A stretch of 64,000 nucleotides of DNA from Balneolaceae bacterium UBA3186. Lineage in GTDB: Bacteria > Bacteroidota > Rhodothermia > Balneolales > Balneolaceae. The position numbers and the translations under genes are program-made. Position 1 is the stretch's first letter; every line of letters starts with the position of its first letter. The DNA is taken from assembly GCA_002364085.1 (NCBI GenBank), contig DEXK01000011.1, positions 453,863 through 517,862 on the forward strand, read 5' to 3'. The notes under the pieces were generated by a model that was not told the DNA's origin, did not search any database, and saw only the letters and a list, made by a program, of their open reading frames with translations. Positions 24,956 through 33,489 of the stretch are shown here, piece after piece.

Positions 24956-26191
24956 ATGAACTTCGAATGGTATTTAGCGCTTCGTTATTTCAAAGGCAAC
25001 CGTAAAGGCGCCCGCTTTTTGTCATTCATTAAGATCATGTCGATAACAGGGGTAGCCATTGGCTCTGCCGGATTATTGATCGCTCTTTCAGTAGTTCATG
25101 GATTTAAGTCTACCATCAACAATAAAGTGCTTGGCTTTGCTCCACATTATACCATTGCCACTCAATCATTTATTACTCCTACTATTGAACGTGCTGATAC
25201 GTTGATCAGCTTCATTGATAAAAAACTCCCTGAAATTGCGCAAAAACAGCCTGTTATTCAAGGGCAGGTGATGATTCAAACTAAGGATGAGATAAGTGGT
25301 ACTATCTTAAAAGGAGTAGATAAATCAGGAGGAGTGTCTAATCTCTCTCAATATGTTGATTTAGGAGAATTTGATCTTTCCGAACATGAAAACGGAATGT
25401 TTGGAATCGTAATAGGTACAAAATTAGCTACACAATTAAGTGCTGAGATTGGTGATATTGTTACAATATATACTGTCAATGGAGTTCCTTCTCTCATTAA
25501 TTCTCCGGAAATTAAACAATTTATAATCACCGGTATTTATAGAACAGGCATTGATCAATTTGATGATGTTTTTGTTATTGTTGAGAGAGAACAAGCAAGA
25601 GATCTTTTTAAATTAGAGCCTAATGAAGCTCATGCTATTGAAGTTAAATTAAAAGACGAAAATGCTATTGAAGCATTTGAAGATAAACTGATCAGTACTC
25701 TCTCCTTCCCTTTTTTTACGGAATCAATTCTAGAAAAATTCTACAATATTTTTGCTTGGGTTGAACTACAAGAACAAATGATTCCTTTAGTTATAGGTGT
25801 TATGATTATAGTTGCTGCTTTTAATTTGATAGGTGCGGTACTCATGATGATCCTGGAAAGAACTAGAGACATCGGTATTCTGAAAACAATTGGTACGAAA
25901 TCTTCTATTATACGTCGAATTTTTCTTTTTGAAGGTTTGCTTGTTTCATTTGTGGGGCTGTTGTTTGGAATTGGTACATCGCTTCTATTTTCCTATTTAC
26001 AGCTGGAATTTCAACTTATCCCACTTTCTGAAGAAAACTATTACATGAGTTACGTTCCTGTTGAACCACACCTTTTCGATTTCCTCATTGTTACTATAGT
26101 AACTACAGTTTTATGTGCGTTAGCTTCCTGGATTCCTGCCAGAGTTGCTGCAAAAACTGACCCGCTGAAAGTAATTTCTTACGGCAGGTAA
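24956..26191 (+). CDS. ABC transporter permease, LolC/E (MacB/FtsX-type) family
   Basis: A 411-residue inner-membrane protein. The N-terminus FEWYLALRYFKGNRKGARFL then SFIKIMSITGVAIGSAGLL is the LolC/E signature with the first membrane helix. A periplasmic domain of about 220 residues follows. Three C-terminal helices include IIVAAFNLIGAVLMMILERT with RDIGILKTIGTKSSIIRRI, as in FtsX domains. The usual job is extraction of lipoproteins from the inner membrane together with the LolD ATPase. No ATPase gene is adjacent, so lolD lies elsewhere or the protein serves another system. Confidence 0.85.
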   Translation: MNFEWYLALRYFKGNRKGARFLSFIKIMSITGVAIGSAGLLIALSVVHGFKSTINNKVLGFAPHYTIATQSFITPTIERADTLISFIDKKLPEIAQKQPVIQGQVMIQTKDEISGTILKGVDKSGGVSNLSQYVDLGEFDLSEHENGMFGIVIGTKLATQLSAEIGDIVTIYTVNGVPSLINSPEIKQFIITGIYRTGIDQFDDVFVIVEREQARDLFKLEPNEAHAIEVKLKDENAIEAFEDKLISTLSFPFFTESILEKFYNIFAWVELQEQMIPLVIGVMIIVAAFNLIGAVLMMILERTRDIGILKTIGTKSSIIRRIFLFEGLLVSFVGLLFGIGTSLLFSYLQLEFQLIPLSEENYYMSYVPVEPHLFDFLIVTIVTTVLCALASWIPARVAAKTDPLKVISYGR

Positions 26192-26244
26192 TTCCTTAAT
26201 TACTTTTCACTCATTTATCTTATTGATTTAGAGTACGTTAGAAG

Positions 26245-26285
26245 GTGTTTACTAATTTCCCCTTCCTTTTTAGCTTAGTAAATAC
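26245..26285. promoter_or_regulatory. Inverted repeat GTGTTTACTAA/TTAGTAAATAC
   Basis: Eleven-base arms with one mismatch around 19 bases, 54 bp past the permease stop and 40 bp before the next ATG. The TTTATTATTCTT stretch after it makes a weak terminator possible. Confidence 0.4.
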
Positions 26286-26324
26286 TTTATTATTCTTAGC
26301 AATTATTTTTAAAAGTGGGGAGAT

Positions 26325-28928
26325 ATGAACAATGCAAAAGTTCTCAAAAAGTGGATTTTATTTCCAATTTTAGTCGCGTTTGTGGCTATCCTAAACATCG
26401 ATAATGTAACAGCTCAGCAAGCAGGAAGTGCCCAAAATACTGCGACCATTCAAGAGCAATCGAATCAGCCTAGATTTTACAAAGGGGTTTTTAAAGCTGA
26501 CGAAAGTAAATTTAACACAACGGTTTATACATTTAATGATATCACCGTATTCTCTTATTTCAATGATACGGATATCACCATAACCAGCTTTGCCGGAGAC
26601 ACTGTTTTTTCTGACACTTTAGCTGCAAACGGATTCACCACCTTCAATGCGAATAACGGCATCTTTAGTATTAGCAGTGGGAAATCTTACACAGCTTTAG
26701 TTGGTGATGCGGTATCAAACCTTGTTCAAGGTTATTTTGCAATTGATCAAAGCGGGCGCGGAACCTCAACGCTTCTGAATACATATATGGTGGGTAACTT
26801 TCAGAACGAAGAACGCTTTATCGTTTTTGGATATCAGGATAACACCAGTTTTAGTATCAAAAACCTAGTCACAGGAGATGTCTTATTCGCTGGCGTATTA
26901 AACGAAGGTGAACATTACACCATGCCGGTTAGTCCACACAGAACTTATTTACAAGTTTCAGCTAGTAAGCCTGTATCTGCATTATCTTATGGGGATCAAG
27001 ATTATTATGTACCTGCAGCTAATGGAAGGTTTTCAGGAAATATTTTTTATGGATTTTCAGCCCATATTGGAAACTGGACTAACAGTATTACTATTTCTTC
27101 TTACCATGATGATAATATTGTTTACGCTTTTAATTCCGTTACTGGAGACACTTTGATCGCTGATACTCTAGGACAAGGGCAGGTTGTAACACATTCTATT
27201 GTTGAAGAAACATACTGGAAAGTAGAAGCACAAAAAACGGTTACGGTAGCTAACATTCCATACGCAGGTTGGTCTGGCAACTACTTTTATATGACCAGAA
27301 CTATTGATGAAACCGGCATTGGTGCTGGTAAACTTTTCTATGTACCAACTATTTCTTCCAGATTGGATGTTTTTTCTTTTGAAGATGAAAACGACGTAAG
27401 AATAACCTATTTAGGCCATAATACCTCCTACCCTTATGAAACTGCAACGATGGATACCGTTTTTGAAGGTGTTCTTAATGCGGGAGAAGGATATAATTTC
27501 ACAACTCTTTCCGGTAATAATGTATACAAAGTAGAGTCTACTGGAAATTCATCTGTACTTCAAAGTAATGGAGGAGCCGGAGCCGATTTTATGCCCCTTA
27601 GCTTCGCACAACAACTTCCGGATCTGGCTATAAGTGAAGATGGATTATCATTTACCCCACCAGACAGTGTTTTTGGTGAAGGAGATGAAGTTACGGTTTC
27701 CCTAGTAATAAGAAATTTTGGTCCTGTTGATGCTGAAAATGTTGTAGTAGCACTTTATGATGGAGATATTTCAAGTGAGGGAACAGCTCCTGTTATAGGA
27801 TTTGAAGAGATTCCACTTGTAGCGGCTCAAGATTCTGCCATTATAAGTGTTGATTTTGTAGTTCCACAAGACCCCGAATTCAGAACGTTATCTCTACAGG
27901 TAGATCCTGAAGATCTTATACAAGAATCTAATAGTTCAAACAATACGATTATAAGACCTCTTGTGCCTAATAAAGATTTACTTCCTCCCCTTCCTATTTC
28001 AGTAACTGCTCCAAGTGGATTAGAAATTGAAGAGGACAGCCTTGCAGGAAATCCATTTAAAGTGACCGCAAATATCTTCAATCAGGGTACAGTTGACGCC
28101 GAAAATGTTGTCGTTAAAATAATTTTATTTGATGGACTTACTCTGGTTGGAGAAGATTCTGTTATTAATGAAGCTGCACTTCCCGGTCAGGAATCCCTTA
28201 CCGTTGAATGGATGGTTAGAGCTGATAAAAATGTCTCAGGACCTAATAAATACAAAGTAACCGTAGACGCTGATAACGCAGAAGCTAAAGAGGCTAACCG
28301 CTCAATAAGTATTCCTGATCTGGTTGCTCCTACTGCTCCATCCAGTCTTTCATCTATGATCTCACCTGATAATGAAAATAATATTACTCTCAACTGGACA
28401 TTGAATTCAGAGACAGATCTCGCCGGATATTTGGTTTATTATGGATCAGAAAGTGGTGTATACGATGGCGTAGATGCGAATGAAGGAGAATCACCAATAA
28501 CTATTTCTACTTTTGATGAATTTGAACTTTCAGGTTTACCTGATGGTGGCTCTCAATACTTCTTTGTTATAAGAGCTTTCGATCTTTCCGGGAATGTTAG
28601 TGATCCATCCAATGAATCAACAACAACTATTATTACTGATATTTTTGATGAGTCTGAAGTACCCGACAAATATCTAATGGAACAAAATTACCCTAATCCA
28701 TTTAATCCAACAACCAGTATTTCATATAAAATACCTGAAACCGCAAATGTTCAGATCACACTTTATGATATGCTGGGCAGGAAGCTATCCACCTTGGTTA
28801 ACGAACGAAAATTGGCCGGTGCTTATCAGCTGACACTTGATATGAGCACTTACTCTAGTGGAATTTACTTGTACAGAATGCAGGCGGGTAATTTTGTACA
28901 AACAAGACGACTGACTCTCATCAAATAA
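26325..28928 (+). CDS. Secreted multidomain protein with CARDB and fibronectin-like domains and T9SS tail
   Basis: An 867-residue exported protein preceded by a strong ribosome-binding site (GGGGAG). A signal peptide ends near VTAQQ. Residues about 50-435 are beta-rich repeats (ITSFAGDTVFSDTLAANGF; a similar NSVTGDTLIADTLGQGQVV later), each built on a short strand plus GDT motif, as in adhesion or quoted-IgGFc-like modules. Two CARDB domains follow (VTVSLVIRNFGPVDAENVVV; VTANIFNQGTVDAENVVVKI), then a fibronectin type III domain (NITLNWTLNSETDLAGYLVY) and the T9SS tail NYPNPFNPTT, LYDMLGRKL, SSGIYLYRM. Surface adhesin or structural role is inferred. A clear terminator follows. Confidence 0.8.
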   Translation: MNNAKVLKKWILFPILVAFVAILNIDNVTAQQAGSAQNTATIQEQSNQPRFYKGVFKADESKFNTTVYTFNDITVFSYFNDTDITITSFAGDTVFSDTLAANGFTTFNANNGIFSISSGKSYTALVGDAVSNLVQGYFAIDQSGRGTSTLLNTYMVGNFQNEERFIVFGYQDNTSFSIKNLVTGDVLFAGVLNEGEHYTMPVSPHRTYLQVSASKPVSALSYGDQDYYVPAANGRFSGNIFYGFSAHIGNWTNSITISSYHDDNIVYAFNSVTGDTLIADTLGQGQVVTHSIVEETYWKVEAQKTVTVANIPYAGWSGNYFYMTRTIDETGIGAGKLFYVPTISSRLDVFSFEDENDVRITYLGHNTSYPYETATMDTVFEGVLNAGEGYNFTTLSGNNVYKVESTGNSSVLQSNGGAGADFMPLSFAQQLPDLAISEDGLSFTPPDSVFGEGDEVTVSLVIRNFGPVDAENVVVALYDGDISSEGTAPVIGFEEIPLVAAQDSAIISVDFVVPQDPEFRTLSLQVDPEDLIQESNSSNNTIIRPLVPNKDLLPPLPISVTAPSGLEIEEDSLAGNPFKVTANIFNQGTVDAENVVVKIILFDGLTLVGEDSVINEAALPGQESLTVEWMVRADKNVSGPNKYKVTVDADNAEAKEANRSISIPDLVAPTAPSSLSSMISPDNENNITLNWTLNSETDLAGYLVYYGSESGVYDGVDANEGESPITISTFDEFELSGLPDGGSQYFFVIRAFDLSGNVSDPSNESTTTIITDIFDESEVPDKYLMEQNYPNPFNPTTSISYKIPETANVQITLYDMLGRKLSTLVNERKLAGAYQLTLDMSTYSSGIYLYRMQAGNFVQTRRLTLIK

Positions 28929-28944
28929 CATATTCTTTATTTTT

Positions 28945-28979
28945 AAAGCCGGATCCCTAAAAAAGATCCGGCTTTTTTT
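28945..28979 (+). terminator. Rho-independent terminator
   Basis: AAAGCCGGATC pairs perfectly with GATCCGGCTTT around nine bases and runs into TTTTTTT. It lies 16 bp past the stop of the T9SS cargo gene. Confidence 0.9.
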
Positions 28980-29010
28980 GTTTTAAGAAATATGAATTCT
29001 AATTTCAGAC

Positions 29011-29628
29011 ATGATAAACTTTCAACCTCTGCGGATCACATCAGGATGGACTATAGAATGGAATACGTTTATGAAAACGGATCCTCATCCGGATGATATG
29101 ACTGACTTCTCAGGAAGTAGCTTACTCCATGCTTATAACAGAAACATGAAAAGAGCTATTAATTTAGAATGGAGGCCTGAAGAAGATTACGATGGTGAAT
29201 TTATCCTCAGAGTAATCAATCTGGAGGAGCACTATAACTCAAAAACTCAGGATTTTGATCTGGTTGGTGATTGGGAAAATCCTCATTATGAATTTTGTTC
29301 CAGAGACCGATTAAAAGTTGTATCCGAAATTGAGGAGCTGATGCTGCAACTACCGCCTTACGAAGATCCCAGAATTCTTAAATCACAAGGCGTGGTGGAT
29401 GATGAAGCGGAACGCATCAGAATAAAATTGCTCGAAACAAAGATCTCTGATGAAGTAAGGTCTGAAATTTTGAATTCCAATCACAAAAAACTGCAGGATT
29501 TGTTGTTAGAACACACAGATGTAAAAAGAGAAGATCTGCTTTTTTTATCCGAACATGGTGCTGTTAAAGGAATAAAAAATAAAGCGAGTCAAAAACTGAA
29601 CAGTAAACCATTTCGAAATCAAAAGTGA
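29011..29628 (+). CDS. Hypothetical protein
   Basis: A 205-residue soluble protein I cannot name. The N-terminal 110 residues look like a compact domain (ITSGWTIEWNTF, NMKRAINLEWRPEEDYDG, FILRVINLEEHY), followed by a charged helical C-terminus (EIEELMLQLPPYEDP, DEAERIRIKLLETKISDEV) and a basic tail. No signal peptide or membrane segment. It ends 6 bp before the aldo/keto reductase, so they are probably co-transcribed. Its codon usage resembles its neighbours. Confidence 0.65.
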   Translation: MINFQPLRITSGWTIEWNTFMKTDPHPDDMTDFSGSSLLHAYNRNMKRAINLEWRPEEDYDGEFILRVINLEEHYNSKTQDFDLVGDWENPHYEFCSRDRLKVVSEIEELMLQLPPYEDPRILKSQGVVDDEAERIRIKLLETKISDEVRSEILNSNHKKLQDLLLEHTDVKREDLLFLSEHGAVKGIKNKASQKLNSKPFRNQK

Positions 29629-29634
29629 TACAAT

Positions 29635-30534
29635 ATGAGAATTAAATTATCTGAAGAATTAGAGCTTTCCGGAATCATTCATGGCCAAATGAGATTACTG
29701 GAATGGAATTTATCTGATAAGGAACTTCTAAGTTTTATAGAACAATGCTTAGATCTAGGAGTAACATCCTTTGACCATGCAGATATATACGGAGACTATG
29801 GATGTGAAAAGAAATTCGGGGATGCTCTGAAATTGGATTCTTCTCTTCGAGATAAGATCGAAATAATAACCAAGTGCGGTATTAAGAAGTTATCTAATAA
29901 ATTTCCTCAGCGTTCAATAGGTTATTATGATTATAGCTACGAACACATAATTCAGTCTGCTGAATGTTCTCTAAAAAATCTATCAACCGATCATATCGAC
30001 GTTTTTCTGCTCCACCGCCCTGCCCCATTCTTTGACCCGGCTGAAGCTGCAAAAGCATTTGATGATCTTCACAGGTCCGGAAAAGTAAAACACTTTGGCG
30101 TTTCTAATTTTACACCGATGCAATTCGAATCATTGCAATCACATTTGGATCAAAAACTAGTTACCAATCAGGTTGAGATCTCGCCTTACAATCTCGAACA
30201 TTTTGATAATGGAAATATTGATTTCTTTTTAAAGGAACAGATTAAACCTATGGCATGGTCTCCATTAGCCGGTGGTGCGATTTTTTATCCAAAAGAAGAA
30301 AAAGGACATCGCTTGGCAAAAACTTTAAGAGAGGTGGCTGAAGAACTTGATCTGGAGCATATCGATTCTGTGATCTATGCCTGGCTATTAAATCATCCTG
30401 CTCAAATTCTACCAATTGTAGGTTCCGGTAAGATAGAGCGCATTAAATCAGCTGTAGAAGCTGAAAAAATAAAGATGAGTTTAGAGCAATGGTATAAGAT
30501 CTGGGTGGCTTCCAAAGGACATAGAGTTCCATAA
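29635..30534 (+). CDS. Aldo/keto reductase (YdhF-like)
   Basis: A 299-residue cytoplasmic NAD(P)H-dependent oxidoreductase with a TIM-barrel. The catalytic tetrad is readable: Asp and Tyr in FDHADIYGDYG, Lys in IITKCGI, and His in FLLHRPAP. The cofactor-binding end shows PIVGSGKIERIKSAVEA, close to E. coli YdhF. Substrate unknown. It likely shares an operon with the unknown gene before it and meets alanine dehydrogenase tail to tail over a shared hairpin. Confidence 0.88.
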   Translation: MRIKLSEELELSGIIHGQMRLLEWNLSDKELLSFIEQCLDLGVTSFDHADIYGDYGCEKKFGDALKLDSSLRDKIEIITKCGIKKLSNKFPQRSIGYYDYSYEHIIQSAECSLKNLSTDHIDVFLLHRPAPFFDPAEAAKAFDDLHRSGKVKHFGVSNFTPMQFESLQSHLDQKLVTNQVEISPYNLEHFDNGNIDFFLKEQIKPMAWSPLAGGAIFYPKEEKGHRLAKTLREVAEELDLEHIDSVIYAWLLNHPAQILPIVGSGKIERIKSAVEAEKIKMSLEQWYKIWVASKGHRVP

Positions 30535-30536
30535 AA

Positions 30537-30568
30537 AAAAGCCCTGTCGAATAAACAACAGAGCTTTT
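30537..30568. terminator. Bidirectional terminator between aldo/keto reductase and ald
   Basis: AAAAGCcCTGT and ACAGaGCTTTT form an imperfect stem around about ten bases, with A-tract before and T-tract after, so it can act for both converging genes. Confidence 0.7.
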
Positions 30569-30588
30569 AGATTGTCTAAGTAGGATAA

Positions 30589-31704
30589 TTAATTCAATAC
30601 AGAATCAACAGGTTCCCAATCCATACCAAACGCTTCAGCAACGTCATCATATACGATGATACCATTTGCGATATTCAATCCCTGAAGCAATTCATTATCA
30701 TCTTTAAGAGCTTGTTTCCAGCCTTTGTTTGCTAAAGCAACAGCATAAGGAAGGGTAACATTTGTTAATCCTAAAGTAGAAGTGTAAGGAACCGCTCCCG
30801 GCATATTAGCAACACAATAGTGAACTACATCTTCTACAAAATATACAGGGTCTTTGTGTGTAGTTGGTTTTGAAGTTTCAAAACATCCACCTTGGTCTAT
30901 AGCAACATCAACAAGAACGGTACCAGGACGCATTTCTTTCAGCATTTCTCTTGTGATCAAATGTGGTGCTTTTGCACCCGGTTTCAGAACTGCACCGATG
31001 ATAACATCAACACTTGGTAACATTGATCTGATATTTGCTTCTGATGAGAAAAATGTGTGAATGTTCTTTGGCATTACATCATCAAGGTACCGAAGCCTTG
31101 GCATGTTAATATCCATAATAGTAGTATCAGCTCCCATTCCCGCAGCAATTTTGGCAGCGTTTACGCCAACAATTCCACCACCTAAAACAAGTACTTTAGC
31201 AGGTTGAACTCCTGGAATTCCACCCATCAACATTCCACGTCCACCTTTTGGTTTCTCTAAATATACAGCACCTTCCTGAGCAGCCATACGTCCTGCAACT
31301 TCACTCATAGGAATTAATAAAGGAAGAGATCCGTCTGCTTTTTCTACCGTTTCATAAGCAATAGCAATACACTTTGAGTCAACTACAGCTTTTGTCAATG
31401 CTTCATCAGCAGCAAAATGGAAATAAGTAAAGATAACCTGTCCTTCTCTCATTCGAGGATATTCTTCAGCAATAGGTTCTTTCACCTTCATTATCATTTC
31501 GGCACGCTTCCAAACCTCTTCTACATCATCAATTATGGTTGCACCTGCTTCGATGTAATGCTCGTCAGGAAATCCACTTCCAATACCTGCTCCTTTTTGA
31601 ATAATTACCTCATGACCATTTCGCTTTAGTTGTAAAGCTCCACCCGGTTGAAGTGCCACTCGGTTTTCATGAGTTTTAATTTCTTTAGGTACACCAATAA
31701 TCAT
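30589..31704 (-). CDS. ald: Alanine dehydrogenase
   Basis: A 371-residue cytoplasmic enzyme that interconverts L-alanine and pyruvate plus ammonia with NAD. The start MIIGVPKEIKTHENRVALQP is diagnostic, the catalytic Lys/His region reads MIMKVKEPIAEEYP and FTYFHFAADEAL, and the NAD fold is KVLVLGGGIVGVNAAKIA. The end contains ANMPGAVPYTSTLGLTNVTL with the family PGAVPxTS motif. Monocistronic. It could use L-alanine set free from wall peptides, but no sequence signal links it to the salvage locus. Confidence 0.96.
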   Translation of the reverse strand: MIIGVPKEIKTHENRVALQPGGALQLKRNGHEVIIQKGAGIGSGFPDEHYIEAGATIIDDVEEVWKRAEMIMKVKEPIAEEYPRMREGQVIFTYFHFAADEALTKAVVDSKCIAIAYETVEKADGSLPLLIPMSEVAGRMAAQEGAVYLEKPKGGRGMLMGGIPGVQPAKVLVLGGGIVGVNAAKIAAGMGADTTIMDINMPRLRYLDDVMPKNIHTFFSSEANIRSMLPSVDVIIGAVLKPGAKAPHLITREMLKEMRPGTVLVDVAIDQGGCFETSKPTTHKDPVYFVEDVVHYCVANMPGAVPYTSTLGLTNVTLPYAVALANKGWKQALKDDNELLQGLNIANGIIVYDDVAEAFGMDWEPVDSVLN

Positions 31705-31881
31705 AATCTTCTGAATTTATTTGCTTGAAATTTTTGAAAGACTTAAAGGTAGGTATTTTTCTGAAAAAAACGCTTCCATATTTTTGTTAAATGTTTAATT
31801 TGCTTCCCTTCAAAATAACACTGATTTCACACGTCTATTTACCATCTTCAGTCGGACTAAAAAATATTAAAAAAGCATTTT

Positions 31882-33417
31882 ATGTATAGAAAAGTTGCTC
31901 TATCACTTTCTTTGATCTTATTGATTCTAAATTGCCAGTTCCTTAAGAATGCGCAAATTAACGAACCAAAAACTCATCCCGAAATACAAAGAGAATTCAG
32001 AGCAGCATGGGTTGCCACGGTTGATAATATTAATTGGCCAAGCTCTCCAGGTTTACCGGTAGCTGTTCAGCAAAAAGAAGCTTTAGAATTACTTGATCTA
32101 CTTGCGGATAATAATTTTAATGCTGTAATCTTTCAAGTCAGACCTCAAGCCGATGCATTGTATGAAAGTGAGTTAGAGCCTTGGTCTTATTATTTGACTG
32201 CAGAACAAGGAGAAGCTCCTTTTCCTTATTACGACCCATTAGAATTTTGGATCGAAGAAGCTCATAAACGAGGTCTTGAATTACATGTTTGGATGAATCC
32301 ATATCGTGCTCATCATCCCAAAGGTGGAGAAGTTTCTGAAACATCACTTGTTCAAACTAAAAGTGAACTGATCGTTGAGCTCCAAAATGGATATTGGTGG
32401 TTTGATCCATCCTTAAAGGAAACACAGGATCATGGAGTTGAAGTAGTTATGGACATAGTGAAAAGGTATGATATAGACGGCGTTCATTTTGATGATTACT
32501 TTTACCCCTACCCTTCTTACAACAATGATGAAGATTTCCCTGACGACAAAAGCTGGAATGAATATTTAAGTAATGGTGGAAAGCTTAGCAGAGGTGATTG
32601 GCGGAGAAATTCAGTTAACCAGTTCATAAAAAGGGTGTATAGCTCAATAAAAAATGAAAAACCGTATGTGAAATTTGGGCTAAGTCCGTTCGGGATCTGG
32701 CGCCCCGAACATCCTTCCTCAATTCAAGGATTTGACCAATACGATGTTTTATACGCTGATGCTAAACTCTGGCTAAACGAAGGATGGGTTGATTATTTTT
32801 CTCCTCAGCTATATTGGCCCATCAATCAGGTTCCCCAAAGTTTTCCGGTTCTTTTAGGTTGGTGGAATGAGCAAAATCACAAAAACAGATATGTATGGCC
32901 GGGAATTAGCATTGGACGTTTTGAAGGAGAAAAACAGGCCGATGAAATTCTTAATAATATTATGATCACGCGAGGAATGAACCCAAATGCTCCTGGTATA
33001 GTACATTGGAGTATTGGCCCATTAATAGGAAATGATTCACTTCAAACAGAATTAACTACTAAACCATATAACAAAAAGGCTGTTGTTCCTGCCCTGTCAT
33101 GGTTGCAAAATAGTTCTCCAGGCATTCCGGACATTAACTATGAGTTTTCTGAGAATGAAGTTTCCATTACAATTGAAAATGATGAAAAAGAACTTTCTAA
33201 CTGGATTGTTTATTATAAATACGATGAAAAATGGTCAGAAAAAATACTCAGTAAAAAACAGAAAAACTTCGGCTTACCTTATACAGTTGAAGTTCCAGCT
33301 GCGGAAGAAGATTCATTAGCGTTACCAGTCGTTTTATTTCTTAAGGAAGTTCAAGTGACTTATATAGACCGATTCGGGATTGAAAGTGACGCATCTGTCC
33401 AAATCTTGAATAAATAA
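31882..33417 (+). CDS. Glycoside-hydrolase-like GHL10 lipoprotein (YngK/DigH-like)
   Basis: A 511-residue exported protein. The lipobox LILLILNC puts the anchor at Cys18. Residues about 35-370 form the GHL10 barrel (PF02638 type): REFRAAWVATVDNINWPS, NAVIFQVRPQADALY, HVWMNPYRAHHP, DGVHFDDYFYPYP and VDYFSPQLYWPI. E. coli DigH (YngK) of this family cuts naked peptidoglycan glycans left by amidases. A C-terminal Ig-like domain of about 120 residues follows. With the two amidases in this window, a role in denuded-glycan turnover fits, though it is inferred from family alone. Confidence 0.85.
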   Translation: MYRKVALSLSLILLILNCQFLKNAQINEPKTHPEIQREFRAAWVATVDNINWPSSPGLPVAVQQKEALELLDLLADNNFNAVIFQVRPQADALYESELEPWSYYLTAEQGEAPFPYYDPLEFWIEEAHKRGLELHVWMNPYRAHHPKGGEVSETSLVQTKSELIVELQNGYWWFDPSLKETQDHGVEVVMDIVKRYDIDGVHFDDYFYPYPSYNNDEDFPDDKSWNEYLSNGGKLSRGDWRRNSVNQFIKRVYSSIKNEKPYVKFGLSPFGIWRPEHPSSIQGFDQYDVLYADAKLWLNEGWVDYFSPQLYWPINQVPQSFPVLLGWWNEQNHKNRYVWPGISIGRFEGEKQADEILNNIMITRGMNPNAPGIVHWSIGPLIGNDSLQTELTTKPYNKKAVVPALSWLQNSSPGIPDINYEFSENEVSITIENDEKELSNWIVYYKYDEKWSEKILSKKQKNFGLPYTVEVPAAEEDSLALPVVLFLKEVQVTYIDRFGIESDASVQILNK

Positions 33418-33489
33418 AACCATTTTACGAATGAGGTTTCTTTTTTTACATACTTTCGTTCATCAAATTTTACTAACTATCCTAAATAC

